The position numbers and the translations under genes were made by a program. This document shows positions 1 through 4,855 of a stretch of DNA of 6,490 bases, in pieces (positions within the stretch are counted from its first letter, which is position 1; every line of letters begins with the position of its first letter). The notes under the pieces were generated by a model. The model was not told where the DNA came from, searched no databases, and saw nothing but the letters and a program-made list of their open reading frames with translations. The DNA comes from an uncultured Atopobiaceae bacterium (GTDB lineage: Bacteria > Actinomycetota > Coriobacteriia > Coriobacteriales > Atopobiaceae), in NCBI GenBank assembly GCA_905235165.1, contig CAJOKK010000134.1:1-6490 (forward strand), written 5' to 3'.

Positions 1-1062
1 GTCAGCCAGTCGCTGACGAGGGAACGTTCCGCGCAGACCGTGAACGAGCTTTCCCATATGTTCGGTGGTGCCGTCACGGCCTTTCCGGCTTACACCTTCG
101 AGGTCAGCGCGCTTGTTGACGGCAACGTGTTCGGCGCTCTCATCTTTGCGCTTATCTCCCTGGCGGTGTTTGGCATCTTCATTCTTGTGGCGCGCCTCTT
201 CTACCTGAAGATCGTCACGTCGCTGTCGGCAGGCGGTGGTGGCACGGCGACCTTCGAGGGCGCTTCGCTGAAGAGCTCGTCGACCTTCTCGTCTTTGGTG
301 CACATGGAAATCCTGCGCACGGTTCGTTGCTCAGGCATCATGATGAACTACGTCGTTTTCCCGGTGCTCATCACTCCGATCTTCGTCTGCTTCTCCCTTA
401 CGAAGTCGGATAATTCTCTGGCCAGCTTGATTTCAGGCTCGACTATCGGAGCGAATATTACCTTCGTCGTGTTCATTCTTCCGGTCATCAGTCTCTTAGT
501 GCTCATATCGTCTCTTTCGAACGGTCTTCCCGCTACGGCATTCTCGCGCGAAGGCTCGAACTGGATTTGGATGAAGTTCGTGCCCGTGCCCATCATCGAG
601 CAGGTATACGCAAAGCTCCTGCCGGGCTTTTTTGAAAACGTCTTCATCTTCCTGCTGCTTTCGGTGGTCATGGGAGTTCTCACGCTGAGCTCTGGTGTTG
701 ATCCGCTCCTCTTTTTGGGGACGCTCGTCTACGTCTTCGCTAACTTGTGGGTGGACACGACTGCGGCTTTGCGCATGGGTTGCATCCTGCCTAAGCTCGA
801 TTGGGGAGACGATGGCAACGTGACGGTCAATGAGGTCAAGAACAATACGGGCATCCTGCGCCAGATGTTGCTGGTTCTTGCCCAGTCTCTCTTCCCCGTC
901 GTGGTGATCGGACTGGCCTACTTCATCATGGGCCAGGCGTTTAGCCTCGACATGATGCGCTTGGCCATTGCGGTTCTGGCGCTTGTTGCGGTTGTCTACG
1001 CGCTTATCGCTGGTCGCGCCTCTGTGCATGCGGCCGCCCGTGCAATCGAGCGCTACGAGTAA
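1..1062 (+). CDS. ABC-2-type exporter permease, 3' part
   Basis: The reading frame is open from base 1 and ends in TAA at 1060-1062, giving 353 visible residues, so the start lies outside the window. GTG at 40 and ATG at 58 are in frame but lack a well-placed ribosome binding site, so I treat them as internal. The visible protein is strongly hydrophobic, with about seven likely membrane segments (for example FGALIFALISLAVFGIFILV, NYVVFPVLITPIFVCF, VFIFLLLSVVMGVL, MLLVLAQSLFPVVVIGLAYF and a last one near the C terminus). The cytoplasmic-loop motif ATAFSREGSNWIWMKFVPVP resembles the 'SREG..FW..K..P' loop of large ABC-2-type permeases that pair with a separate ATPase. By family such proteins export an unknown substrate across the cytoplasmic membrane. 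The ATPase partner is presumably upstream, outside the window. The membrane-protein call is firm; the ABC permease call is from motif recognition and the substrate is unknown. Confidence 0.75.
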   Translation, partial: VSQSLTRERSAQTVNELSHMFGGAVTAFPAYTFEVSALVDGNVFGALIFALISLAVFGIFILVARLFYLKIVTSLSAGGGGTATFEGASLKSSSTFSSLVHMEILRTVRCSGIMMNYVVFPVLITPIFVCFSLTKSDNSLASLISGSTIGANITFVVFILPVISLLVLISSLSNGLPATAFSREGSNWIWMKFVPVPIIEQVYAKLLPGFFENVFIFLLLSVVMGVLTLSSGVDPLLFLGTLVYVFANLWVDTTAALRMGCILPKLDWGDDGNVTVNEVKNNTGILRQMLLVLAQSLFPVVVIGLAYFIMGQAFSLDMMRLAIAVLALVAVVYALIAGRASVHAAARAIERYE

Positions 1063-1410
1063 GCGAGGTGTGGTCTTTCTCGTGAGGGCATAAGGGTGTT
1101 CTTCTCGTCTCTTGAAGAAATCGACGAGTTATCTTCAATCCTATTTTGGAATGTTGGCGGCATCGGTGCAAATGAAGAAAACTCAGCCGCACGGCCCTTA
1201 GAGGAAGGCTGCTTAAGAAAATGCAGGTAACATGCGATAAGTGCTGCATGCTGGCCCTGTTTGTTGAGCGTTGAGGGCTGCAGAAAAAATGTGTCGAGGC
1301 TGAGACGCCCGAGTAAAAGGCGGCTTTTCAACGTTTTTTACATTATGTCGAAAACTTTGTGGTCTCTGCCGAAAGCCCGTAACGCCCGTGAACTCGCGAC
1401 GTACGAGGGG
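1063..1410. other. Intergenic region without a recognisable gene
   Basis: About 350 bases between the exporter gene and the tmRNA promoter. The open frames here are short, lack ribosome binding sites and have no protein-like composition on either strand. Apart from the weak hairpin at 1112-1147 I see no RNA gene or repeat. Confidence 0.5.
1112..1147 (+). terminator. Possible terminator of the exporter gene
   Basis: TTGAAGA (1112-1118) and TCTTCAA (1132-1138) form a perfect 7-pair stem with a 13-base loop, followed by TCCTATTTT. It lies 50 bases after the permease stop codon. The stem is AT-rich and the U-run is interrupted, so this is a weak candidate. Confidence 0.3.
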
Positions 1411-1416
1411 TATACT
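1411..1416 (+). promoter_or_regulatory. Probable -10 element of the ssrA promoter
   Basis: TATACT at 1411-1416 is a good sigma-70-type -10 box, but the matching -35 position (around 1388, GTGAAC) is poor. Transcription would begin near 1423 and make a precursor with a 5' leader of about 60 bases, including a small CCCGG-CTTG-CCGGG hairpin at 1424-1437. RNase P would then trim it to the mature 5' end at 1487. Confidence 0.5.
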
Positions 1417-1486
1417 AACCAAACCCGGCTTGCCGGGAAGGTACGTTGACATTCGCATGGTGGCCTTCGCCCCAATTCCATCTCGT

Positions 1487-1855
1487 GGGGGTGACTGGTT
1501 TCGACAGGGTGATTCTGAGATGGGCAGCAGGCCGTGGTCTCCTCGCCACGTAAAACAGGGGTACCGTCAAAATAAATTGAATTGACAACGATTCTTATCA
1601 GGGCTATGCCCTCGCTGCTTAATTAGATATAGCAGCCGCTGAACCGGGGATTGCTTCCGTCGCCGGGGACGCGTCATTTTAGGAAGATGCTCCAAGGGAC
1701 GTAGCTGGTATGCCCGCGGATAAGATCGAACCAGCTGGGACTCCAAGCGCGAGCCATCGGGTGCGCGGAGTCCGAGACCTAACCGCTGGCTGAGCCTGGA
1801 GACACCTATCAGGGGGTTGCTTTGGACCGGAGTTCGATTCTCCGCACCTCCACCA
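1487..1855 (+). ncRNA. ssrA: tmRNA (transfer-messenger RNA), one-piece
   Basis: This RNA rescues ribosomes stalled on broken mRNAs. It is charged with alanine, enters the A site with SmpB and supplies a short reading frame that tags the nascent protein for proteolysis. The acceptor stem pairs GGGGGTG (1487-1493) with CACCTCC (1845-1851). The third pair is the G-U wobble recognised by alanyl-tRNA synthetase. Discriminator A1852 and an encoded CCA (1853-1855) follow. The 5' domain has the conserved GACTGGTTTCGACA, and the T-arm is CGGAG-TTCGATT-CTCCG (1828-1844). A hairpin CGTGG/CCACG (1533-1537, 1546-1550), whose loop CTCCT can pair with AGGGG (1557-1561), matches pseudoknot PK1. The tag frame runs from GAC at 1584 to TAA at 1620-1622 and encodes DNDSYQGYALAA, ending in the usual YALAA degron. 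The length of 369 bases is normal. The resume codon is inferred: an in-frame TGA six bases upstream (1578-1580) limits it to ATT 1581 or GAC 1584. Confidence 0.97.
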
Positions 1856-1867
1856 TGTGAGACATAC

Positions 1868-1904
1868 GGGTCGTGGTAATAGCTGCCACGGCCCGCTTTC
1901 TTTT
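1868..1904 (+). terminator. Rho-independent terminator of ssrA
   Basis: GGGTCGTGG (1868-1876) pairs with CCACGGCCC (1886-1894), nine pairs with one G-U and a 9-base loop. The T-rich run GCTTTCTTTT follows. It starts 12 bases after the tmRNA CCA end. Confidence 0.85.
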
Positions 1905-1909
1905 ACGTA

Positions 1910-1925
1910 GCGGAGAATCGAACTC
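1910..1925 (-). repeat. Inverted 16-base copy of the tmRNA T-arm
   Basis: GCGGAGAATCGAACTC at 1910-1925 is the exact reverse complement of 1830-1845, the T-arm of the tmRNA and the first acceptor base after it. Read on the minus strand it also keeps a T-arm-like fold, GCAGAG-TTCGATT-CTCCGC with one mismatch, but no acceptor stem or CCA follows, so it is not a tRNA gene. It lies just past the ssrA terminator. The 3' ends of ssrA genes are well-known targets of tyrosine-recombinase integrases, so a rearranged attachment-site remnant is one reading; this is inference. Confidence 0.6.
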
Positions 1926-1952
1926 TGCGCAGGGCGGAGCCGGGCTTGAATT

Positions 1953-2160
1953 GCGGACTTGACCGTCCCGGGCCGCCCGAGTCCGTCAAAACGGGGCCAG
2001 TAATGCGGATTTGACCGTCCCGGGCCGCCCAAGTCCGCGAAAACGAGCCCGGAACCGCGGACTCGGACGTCCACAGCCGCCCGAGTCCGTGAAAGTGACC
2101 CCCGTTTCGCGGACTTTGGTGTCCGTGGCCGGTCAAGTCCGCGAAAAGCACTCTCGTTTG
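1953..2160. repeat. Four tandem 52-base hairpin-forming units
   Basis: The units begin at 1953, 2005, 2057 and 2109, exactly 52 bases apart. Each has a 34-base imperfect palindrome (start GCGGACTT or a variant, end AAGTCCGC or GAGTCCGT) and an 18-base spacer that begins with (C/G)AAA. The palindrome can form a stem of eight or nine outer pairs plus inner pairs around CCCGGG in units 1 and 2. Stem changes preserve pairing: the eighth pair is T-G, T-A, C-G and T-A in units 1 to 4, and the first is G-T, G-C, G-T and G-C. Units 1 and 2 differ at only three positions in the palindrome, while 3 and 4 are more diverged. The period is not a multiple of three, so it is not a coding repeat. No U-run follows the stems on either strand, so they are not ordinary terminators. 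Role unknown. Confidence 0.85.
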
Positions 2161-2175
2161 AAATGAAACTGATTT
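2156..2175 (+). repeat. Left direct repeat bounding the AT-rich island
   Basis: GTTTGAAATGAAACTGATTT, matching 2592-2611 at 18 of 20 positions, with the first 12 identical. It lies at the point where the GC-rich 52-base array gives way to AT-rich DNA, overlapping the last five bases of the array. Confidence 0.6.
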
Positions 2176-2208
2176 ATATAATTCCTAAATAATAGGACCG
2201 ATTATGCG

Positions 2209-2243
2209 AAAAATTATCGGAGTTAAAGTAATGACTTTACTCC
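2209..2243 (-). terminator. Terminator-like hairpin after the small membrane-peptide gene
   Basis: On the minus strand GGAGT-AAAGT (2243-2234) pairs with ACTTT-(A)-ACTCC (2229-2219), ten pairs with one bulged base and a CATT loop. GATAATTTTT follows, its five Ts at 2213-2209. The stem contains the stop codon of the 54-residue frame, so it would end that transcript directly after translation stops. Confidence 0.45.
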
Positions 2244-2387
2244 TATTATAGTGACAGTAACTATTTTTAATATATCTCTTTTTTCTTCTGGAGATAGCGG
2301 GTTTTTCACAGCAGAATAAATAGCTAGAGCAATTGTCGTGAAACCTAGCACAATAGAAATAGCTCTAACGACACTCAATACATTCAT
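2223..2387 (-). CDS. Small hydrophobic peptide, 54 residues, unknown function
   Basis: ATG at 2387-2385 to TAA at 2225-2223. The peptide starts MNVLSVVRAISIVLGF and has a clear first membrane segment (residues about 4-26). A charged loop KNPLSPEEKRDILK (28-41) follows, then a second hydrophobic stretch IVTVTIIGV (42-50) ending KSLL. The segment-loop-segment pattern looks protein-like rather than random. An AAAGG lies 12 bases before the ATG, rather far for a ribosome binding site. A terminator-like hairpin overlaps the stop codon and a possible extended -10 (TGCTATATT, 2539-2531) lies upstream. I do not recognise the family. Small membrane proteins of this size can be regulators, toxins, immunity proteins or bacteriocin-related peptides, and nothing here decides between them. 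It lies in AT-rich, probably foreign DNA, so it could also be a decaying fragment. Confidence 0.45.
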   Translation of the reverse strand: MNVLSVVRAISIVLGFTTIALAIYSAVKNPLSPEEKRDILKIVTVTIIGVKSLL

Positions 2388-2409
2388 TACTTGCTACAAC
2401 CTTTCTACT

Positions 2410-2562
2410 CTACTTAACAGTATTAAATTCATATATTCTTACAGAAGCAATATATGATATCGCTATAAACATAAGAACAATAACAACTGAAAAAGTAATG
2501 TGCGCTAGAGGCAGTGCAAAGAAGGGTTCAAATATAGCAAAAACGTTATCTTGTTTTATCAA
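2410..2562 (-). CDS. Possible second small membrane peptide, about 50 residues
   Basis: A minus-strand frame open from about 2610 to TAG at 2412-2410, ending 22 bases before the start of the 54-residue frame. The best start is TTG at 2562, giving a 50-residue peptide that begins MIKQDNVFAIFEPFFALPLA. It has a strong membrane segment ITFSVVIVLMFIAISYIASV (residues 22-41) and a polar tail RIYEFNTVK. There is no good ribosome binding site and no upstream ATG. The frame also runs back through the hairpin at 2566-2589, and the possible promoter at 2531-2539 lies inside it. The membrane-like composition in tandem with the next frame is suggestive. It may instead be the 3' remnant of a longer membrane-protein gene, or chance coding in AT-rich DNA. 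Confidence 0.27.
   Translation of the reverse strand: MIKQDNVFAIFEPFFALPLAHITFSVVIVLMFIAISYIASVRIYEFNTVK
2531..2562 (-). promoter_or_regulatory. Possible promoter for the small membrane-peptide gene
   Basis: On the minus strand TGCTATATT (2539-2531) is an extended -10 box. TTGATA (2562-2557) resembles a -35 box, but the 20-base spacing is long. Transcription would begin near 2524, inside the 50-residue frame and upstream of the 54-residue one, so it fits only the latter. Confidence 0.3.
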
Positions 2563-2565
2563 AAT

Positions 2566-2589
2566 GGGCAGTCGATTTCTCGACTGCCC
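2566..2589 (-). terminator. Terminator of the patatin gene, possibly bidirectional
   Basis: GGGCAGTCGA (2566-2575) and TCGACTGCCC (2580-2589) form a perfect 10-pair stem with a TTTC loop. Read on the minus strand it lies 43 bases after the patatin stop codon and is followed by ATTTTGAT. On the plus strand TTGTTTG follows. It lies just inside the right direct repeat of the AT-rich island. Confidence 0.7.
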
Positions 2590-2591
2590 TT

Positions 2592-2611
2592 GTTTGAAAT
2601 GAATCTGCTTT
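2592..2611 (+). repeat. Right direct repeat bounding the AT-rich island
   Basis: GTTTGAAATGAATCTGCTTT, the partner of 2156-2175 (18 of 20 identical), in the same orientation with start points 436 bases apart. It lies between the patatin gene's stop codon and its terminator hairpin. Confidence 0.6.
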
Positions 2612-2632
2612 TAAAAGCCTATGACATAGTTC

Positions 2633-3532
2633 CTACTGCTCGAGGAAGGCGCGAATCTCATCGAGACGACGTTCTGCCTGTTGGCGGCCTTGCAAGTAGA
2701 GGTCGAGCAGCTTGCCTCCATCGCGCTCGCTGACGCCCACCTCGACCTTGCGTTCGGGGGCAATCACCAGCACGTGGCTTTTCGCTTGCTGCTCAAGCTC
2801 GAAGAGGAGCTCGCGCTGACGGTTGTAGCGTTCGTCGCGTGTCTGCAGGGCGTTGATGTAGTAGGGGAAGTCGTCATAGCGACGTGAGCGCAGGGCAAGT
2901 GCCTCGTAGCCAAGGGGAGTCGCCTTCTTGACGTAGTCGCGGTCGCGGGTCAAAACGACAAGGGCTTTGTCCGCAGGGGTGTGCCCTTCGACCTTCGCGG
3001 CGCCTTCAAGTCCGAGTGCCACCTCGAAGGGTATCGAGTCGGCCGTTCCGCCATCAAGGTAGCGGTGGCCCTCAATTTCAACAGAGCGCGAGACGGGCGG
3101 AAGCGATGCGGACGCCTGCACCTTGTCGATGTCGTCCGGCAGCTTTTCGCAGGGGAAGTAGCTTGCCGTGCCGAAGACCACATTAGTCGCCACGGCGTAC
3201 ATGCGCAGGGGGTTCTTCTCAAAGGCCTCGTGATCGATGGGATCGAGGTTGTTCTGCACTTCGTCGTACATAAACTCGCTGTTGGCAATGTCGCCGGTAG
3301 TGGCAAAGGACCACAGCGACATGAAGCGACGGTCGTCGCGGTAGGCAAGCGAGATGCGCATGGAGCGACCGATCTGGTGGCTCTTGAAGCTCGTAGCCGA
3401 GATGGCGCCAGCCGAGACGCCCCAGACGCTCGAGAACGCGTCGATGCCGTTTTCCATAAAGACATCGAGGACACCGGCCGTATACATCGAGCGAAAGCCG
3501 CCGCCTTCAAGGACAAGTGCGTTGTCAGACAT
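2633..3532 (-). CDS. Patatin-like phospholipase family protein
   Basis: A predicted lipid acyl hydrolase of the patatin fold, with a Ser-Asp dyad, in the group of bacterial proteins such as E. coli YjjU. The start is set at ATG 3532-3530 because GAGGAG lies five bases before it on the minus strand. An in-frame GTG at 3538 overlaps that ribosome binding site and is unlikely. The product has 299 residues. The oxyanion-hole motif GGGFRSMYTAGVLD is at residues 10-23. The nucleophile elbow GVSAG is at 38-42 (Ser40), and the catalytic Asp160 is in DGG at 160-162, followed by ADSIPF. All key residues are present, so the enzyme should be active. I see no signal peptide or membrane segment, so it is probably cytoplasmic. 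The C-terminal third is charged and helical-looking (QRELLFELEQQAK). The gene stands alone, divergent from rplM, with its own terminator. The physiological lipid substrate cannot be read from the sequence. Confidence 0.92.
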   Translation of the reverse strand: MSDNALVLEGGGFRSMYTAGVLDVFMENGIDAFSSVWGVSAGAISATSFKSHQIGRSMRISLAYRDDRRFMSLWSFATTGDIANSEFMYDEVQNNLDPIDHEAFEKNPLRMYAVATNVVFGTASYFPCEKLPDDIDKVQASASLPPVSRSVEIEGHRYLDGGTADSIPFEVALGLEGAAKVEGHTPADKALVVLTRDRDYVKKATPLGYEALALRSRRYDDFPYYINALQTRDERYNRQRELLFELEQQAKSHVLVIAPERKVEVGVSERDGGKLLDLYLQGRQQAERRLDEIRAFLEQ

Positions 3533-3562
3533 ACTCACTCCTCAATTGTTGGACGCGAGCAT

Positions 3563-3568
3563 CTTATA
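3563..3568 (-). promoter_or_regulatory. Possible -10 element of the patatin promoter
   Basis: On the minus strand TATAAG (3568-3563), within GGGTATAAGATG, lies about 30 bases before the start codon. The -35 position has no good match. Confidence 0.35.
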
Positions 3569-3680
3569 CCCATGGGCGGCGCGCGGAATCGAAGCGCCCG
3601 CGAAAGGGCGTTCTTATCGCTATAGCTGTGTACGGCCTGTGTGGAGATAAAGTGTGAGCCACAAAAGCGCTCGCTAGCTG

Positions 3681-3686
3681 TATACT
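3681..3686 (+). promoter_or_regulatory. Probable -10 element of the rplM-rpsI promoter
   Basis: TATACT at 3681-3686, the same hexamer as the proposed ssrA -10. The -35 region (GCCACA, 17 bases upstream) is weak. The inferred transcript starts near 3693, giving a 5' leader of about 97 bases before the rplM GTG. Confidence 0.45.
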
Positions 3687-3736
3687 TTTAAAGCTTCTTT
3701 TGCAGAGCCCCGTAATCTCTGACAAGAAAAAGCAGC

Positions 3737-3762
3737 GCGACGGTATGTCCAGATACCATCGC
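3737..3762 (+). promoter_or_regulatory. Leader hairpin upstream of rplM
   Basis: GCGA-C-GGTAT (3737-3746) pairs with ATACC-A-TCGC (3753-3762), nine pairs with one internal mismatch and a GTCCAG loop. It ends 16 bases before the Shine-Dalgarno sequence of rplM. Ribosomal-protein operons are often controlled by a product binding the mRNA leader: E. coli L13 represses its own operon, and an L13 leader family is known in Firmicutes. Whether this hairpin is such a site is inference. Confidence 0.4.
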
Positions 3763-3789
3763 TTCGTTTCGTACCAATGGAGGAGTCAA

Positions 3790-4230
3790 GTGACTAAGTC
3801 GACTCATTACGCCAAGCAGGGCGAGGTTGAGCGCAAGTGGGTGCTCATCGACGCTGATGGCGCCACCCTCGGCCGTCTTGCAACCCGTGCCGCCACCATC
3901 CTGCGCGGTAAGGACAAGCCCCAGTACACCCCCAACACCGACACCGGTGACTTCGTGGTCATCATCAACGCCGACAAGGTCGTCCTGACCGGCGTTAAGG
4001 CTGAGCACAAGTCCTACTGGCGTTACTCTGGTTACCTGGGCGGTCTCAAGACCGAGTCCTTCAAGGACGCCATGGCCCGCAAGCCGGAGTGGGTTGTCGA
4101 GCACGCCGTCAAGGGCATGCTCCCCAAGACCACCCTTGGTCGCAAGCAGGGCATGAAGCTCAAGGTCTACGCTGGCCCTGAGCACCCGCACCAGGCACAG
4201 AACCCCGTCAAGATCGATCTGGAGGCGTAA
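3790..4230 (+). CDS. rplM: 50S ribosomal protein L13
   Basis: L13 is an early-assembling protein of the large ribosomal subunit that binds 23S rRNA. The start is GTG at 3790, with GGAGG (3779-3783) six bases before it; the frame extends upstream but no better start exists. The 146-residue product matches the usual length of about 142-150. It has the family blocks WVLIDADGATLGRLAT near the N terminus, YTPNTDTGDFVVIINADKV in the middle, and VKGMLPKTTLGRKQGMKLK and VYAGPEHPHQ towards the C terminus. It is the first gene of the classical L13-S9 operon, with three bases between its stop and the rpsI start. A hairpin in the leader (3737-3762) could be an autoregulatory site. Nothing is missing or unusual in the protein. 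Confidence 0.98.
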   Translation: MTKSTHYAKQGEVERKWVLIDADGATLGRLATRAATILRGKDKPQYTPNTDTGDFVVIINADKVVLTGVKAEHKSYWRYSGYLGGLKTESFKDAMARKPEWVVEHAVKGMLPKTTLGRKQGMKLKVYAGPEHPHQAQNPVKIDLEA

Positions 4231-4233
4231 CCG

Positions 4234-4629
4234 ATGGCTGATAAGACCGTTGTTTACACTGGTACCGGCCGTCGCAAGGAGGCCGTTGCCCGCGTCCGTC
4301 TCGTTCCCGGCACCGGCAAGGTTGTCGTCAACGGCCGCGACGCTAAGGAGTACTTTGGCCGTCAGCAGCTCGTCGATAACGCGATTGCTCCGCTGACCCT
4401 TACCGAGACCGCTGATCACTTTGACGTTCTCGCGAACGTTGACGGTGGCGGCATCACCGGCCAGGCCGGCGCTGTCCGTCTCGGCATTGCCCGCGCCCTC
4501 CTTGATGCCGGCGAGTATCGCGCCGAGCTCAAGAAGGCTGGCTTCCTCACCCGTGACTCTCGTGCCGTCGAGCGCAAGAAGTACGGCCTGAAGAAGGCTC
4601 GCAAGCGCCCGCAGTTCTCCAAGCGCTAA
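4234..4629 (+). CDS. rpsI: 30S ribosomal protein S9
   Basis: S9 is a protein of the small-subunit head whose C-terminal tail reaches the P site and contacts the anticodon stem-loop of the bound tRNA. The 131-residue product has the family sequence YTGTGRRKEAVARVRLVPG at the N terminus, the VDGGGITGQAGAVRLGIARA block in the middle, and GFLTRDSRAVERKKYGLKKA before the conserved basic tail ending FSKR, whose last arginine is the P-site contact. The ribosome binding site GGAGG (4221-4225) lies inside the last codons of rplM, eight bases before the ATG, indicating translational coupling. The gene is complete and followed by a strong terminator. Confidence 0.98.
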   Translation: MADKTVVYTGTGRRKEAVARVRLVPGTGKVVVNGRDAKEYFGRQQLVDNAIAPLTLTETADHFDVLANVDGGGITGQAGAVRLGIARALLDAGEYRAELKKAGFLTRDSRAVERKKYGLKKARKRPQFSKR

Positions 4630-4654
4630 GGCTTCTTGGACCATATGCATCACC

Positions 4655-4685
4655 AAGGCCCGTCGGATTCCGGCGGGCCTTTTTT
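4655..4685 (+). terminator. Rho-independent terminator of the rplM-rpsI operon
   Basis: AAGGCCCGTCGG (4655-4666) and CCGGCGGGCCTT (4670-4681) form a 12-pair stem with one T-G pair and an ATT loop, running into six Ts (4680-4685). It lies 25 bases after the rpsI stop codon. Confidence 0.95.
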
Positions 4686-4800
4686 ACGATATGGGCTTCG
4701 CCTGTACGAGAGGGCTTGCGGCTACTCTGCGCGCCGAGCGCAACTCGTCTGCCGCCAGAGGGGTGCGGTAGGCTCTCTTCACCATATGTTTGCAGGTCAA

Positions 4801-4809
4801 TGATAGAAT
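4801..4809 (+). promoter_or_regulatory. Probable extended -10 promoter of glmM
   Basis: TGATAGAAT at 4801-4809 is an extended -10 box (TGnTAGAAT). No good -35 is present at normal spacing. Transcription would start near 4816, about 40 bases before the glmM ATG, and the strong terminator upstream means glmM needs its own promoter. Confidence 0.5.
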
Positions 4810-4855
4810 GCAGCTGATTTCGAATCATCTACCCACGTCAAACAGGGGAGTGAAC

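Larger units (their letters stand above)
2161..2591. other. AT-rich island, probably acquired DNA
   Basis: About 430 bases that are conspicuously AT-rich compared with the GC-rich genes and repeats on both sides. The borders coincide with a pair of 20-base near-identical direct repeats. It contains one convincing short minus-strand frame, one weaker one, and hairpins at both ends. No transposase, integrase or inverted terminal repeats are visible, so it is not a complete mobile element. Composition and borders suggest a small insertion or the scar of one. Confidence 0.55.

Noticed and set aside
1446..1451. Perfect TTGACA -35 box upstream of tmRNA
   Set aside because: No acceptable -10 lies 16-19 bases downstream (GC-rich there), and the mature tmRNA begins 36 bases later. 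TATACT at 1411 is the better promoter candidate.
1910..1925. Minus-strand tRNA gene at the T-arm-like sequence
   Set aside because: Only the T-arm resembles a tRNA; no acceptor stem, anticodon arm or CCA can be found around it.
1679..2151. Two overlapping minus-strand open frames (1679-2074 and 1903-2151)
   Set aside because: They run antisense through tmRNA and the 52-base array. The repeat period is not a multiple of three, so the repeats are read in shifting frames, and the composition is not protein-like.
1953..2160. 52-base array as a CRISPR
   Set aside because: The palindromic units diverge from each other, the spacers are only 18 bases and share a (C/G)AAA start, and no cas genes are visible.
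3593..3612. Hairpin AGCGCCC/GGGCGTT as a terminator
   Set aside because: No plus-strand gene lies upstream and no U-run follows; on the minus strand it lies upstream of the patatin promoter.
3688..4656. Long minus-strand frame of 322 residues opposite rplM-rpsI
   Set aside because: A shadow of two certain ribosomal-protein genes with strong GC-rich codon bias; it has no family features.
4691..4771. 26-codon plus-strand frame between rpsI and glmM
   Set aside because: It starts just after the terminator T-run with no ribosome binding site and an arginine- and alanine-rich, random-looking product.
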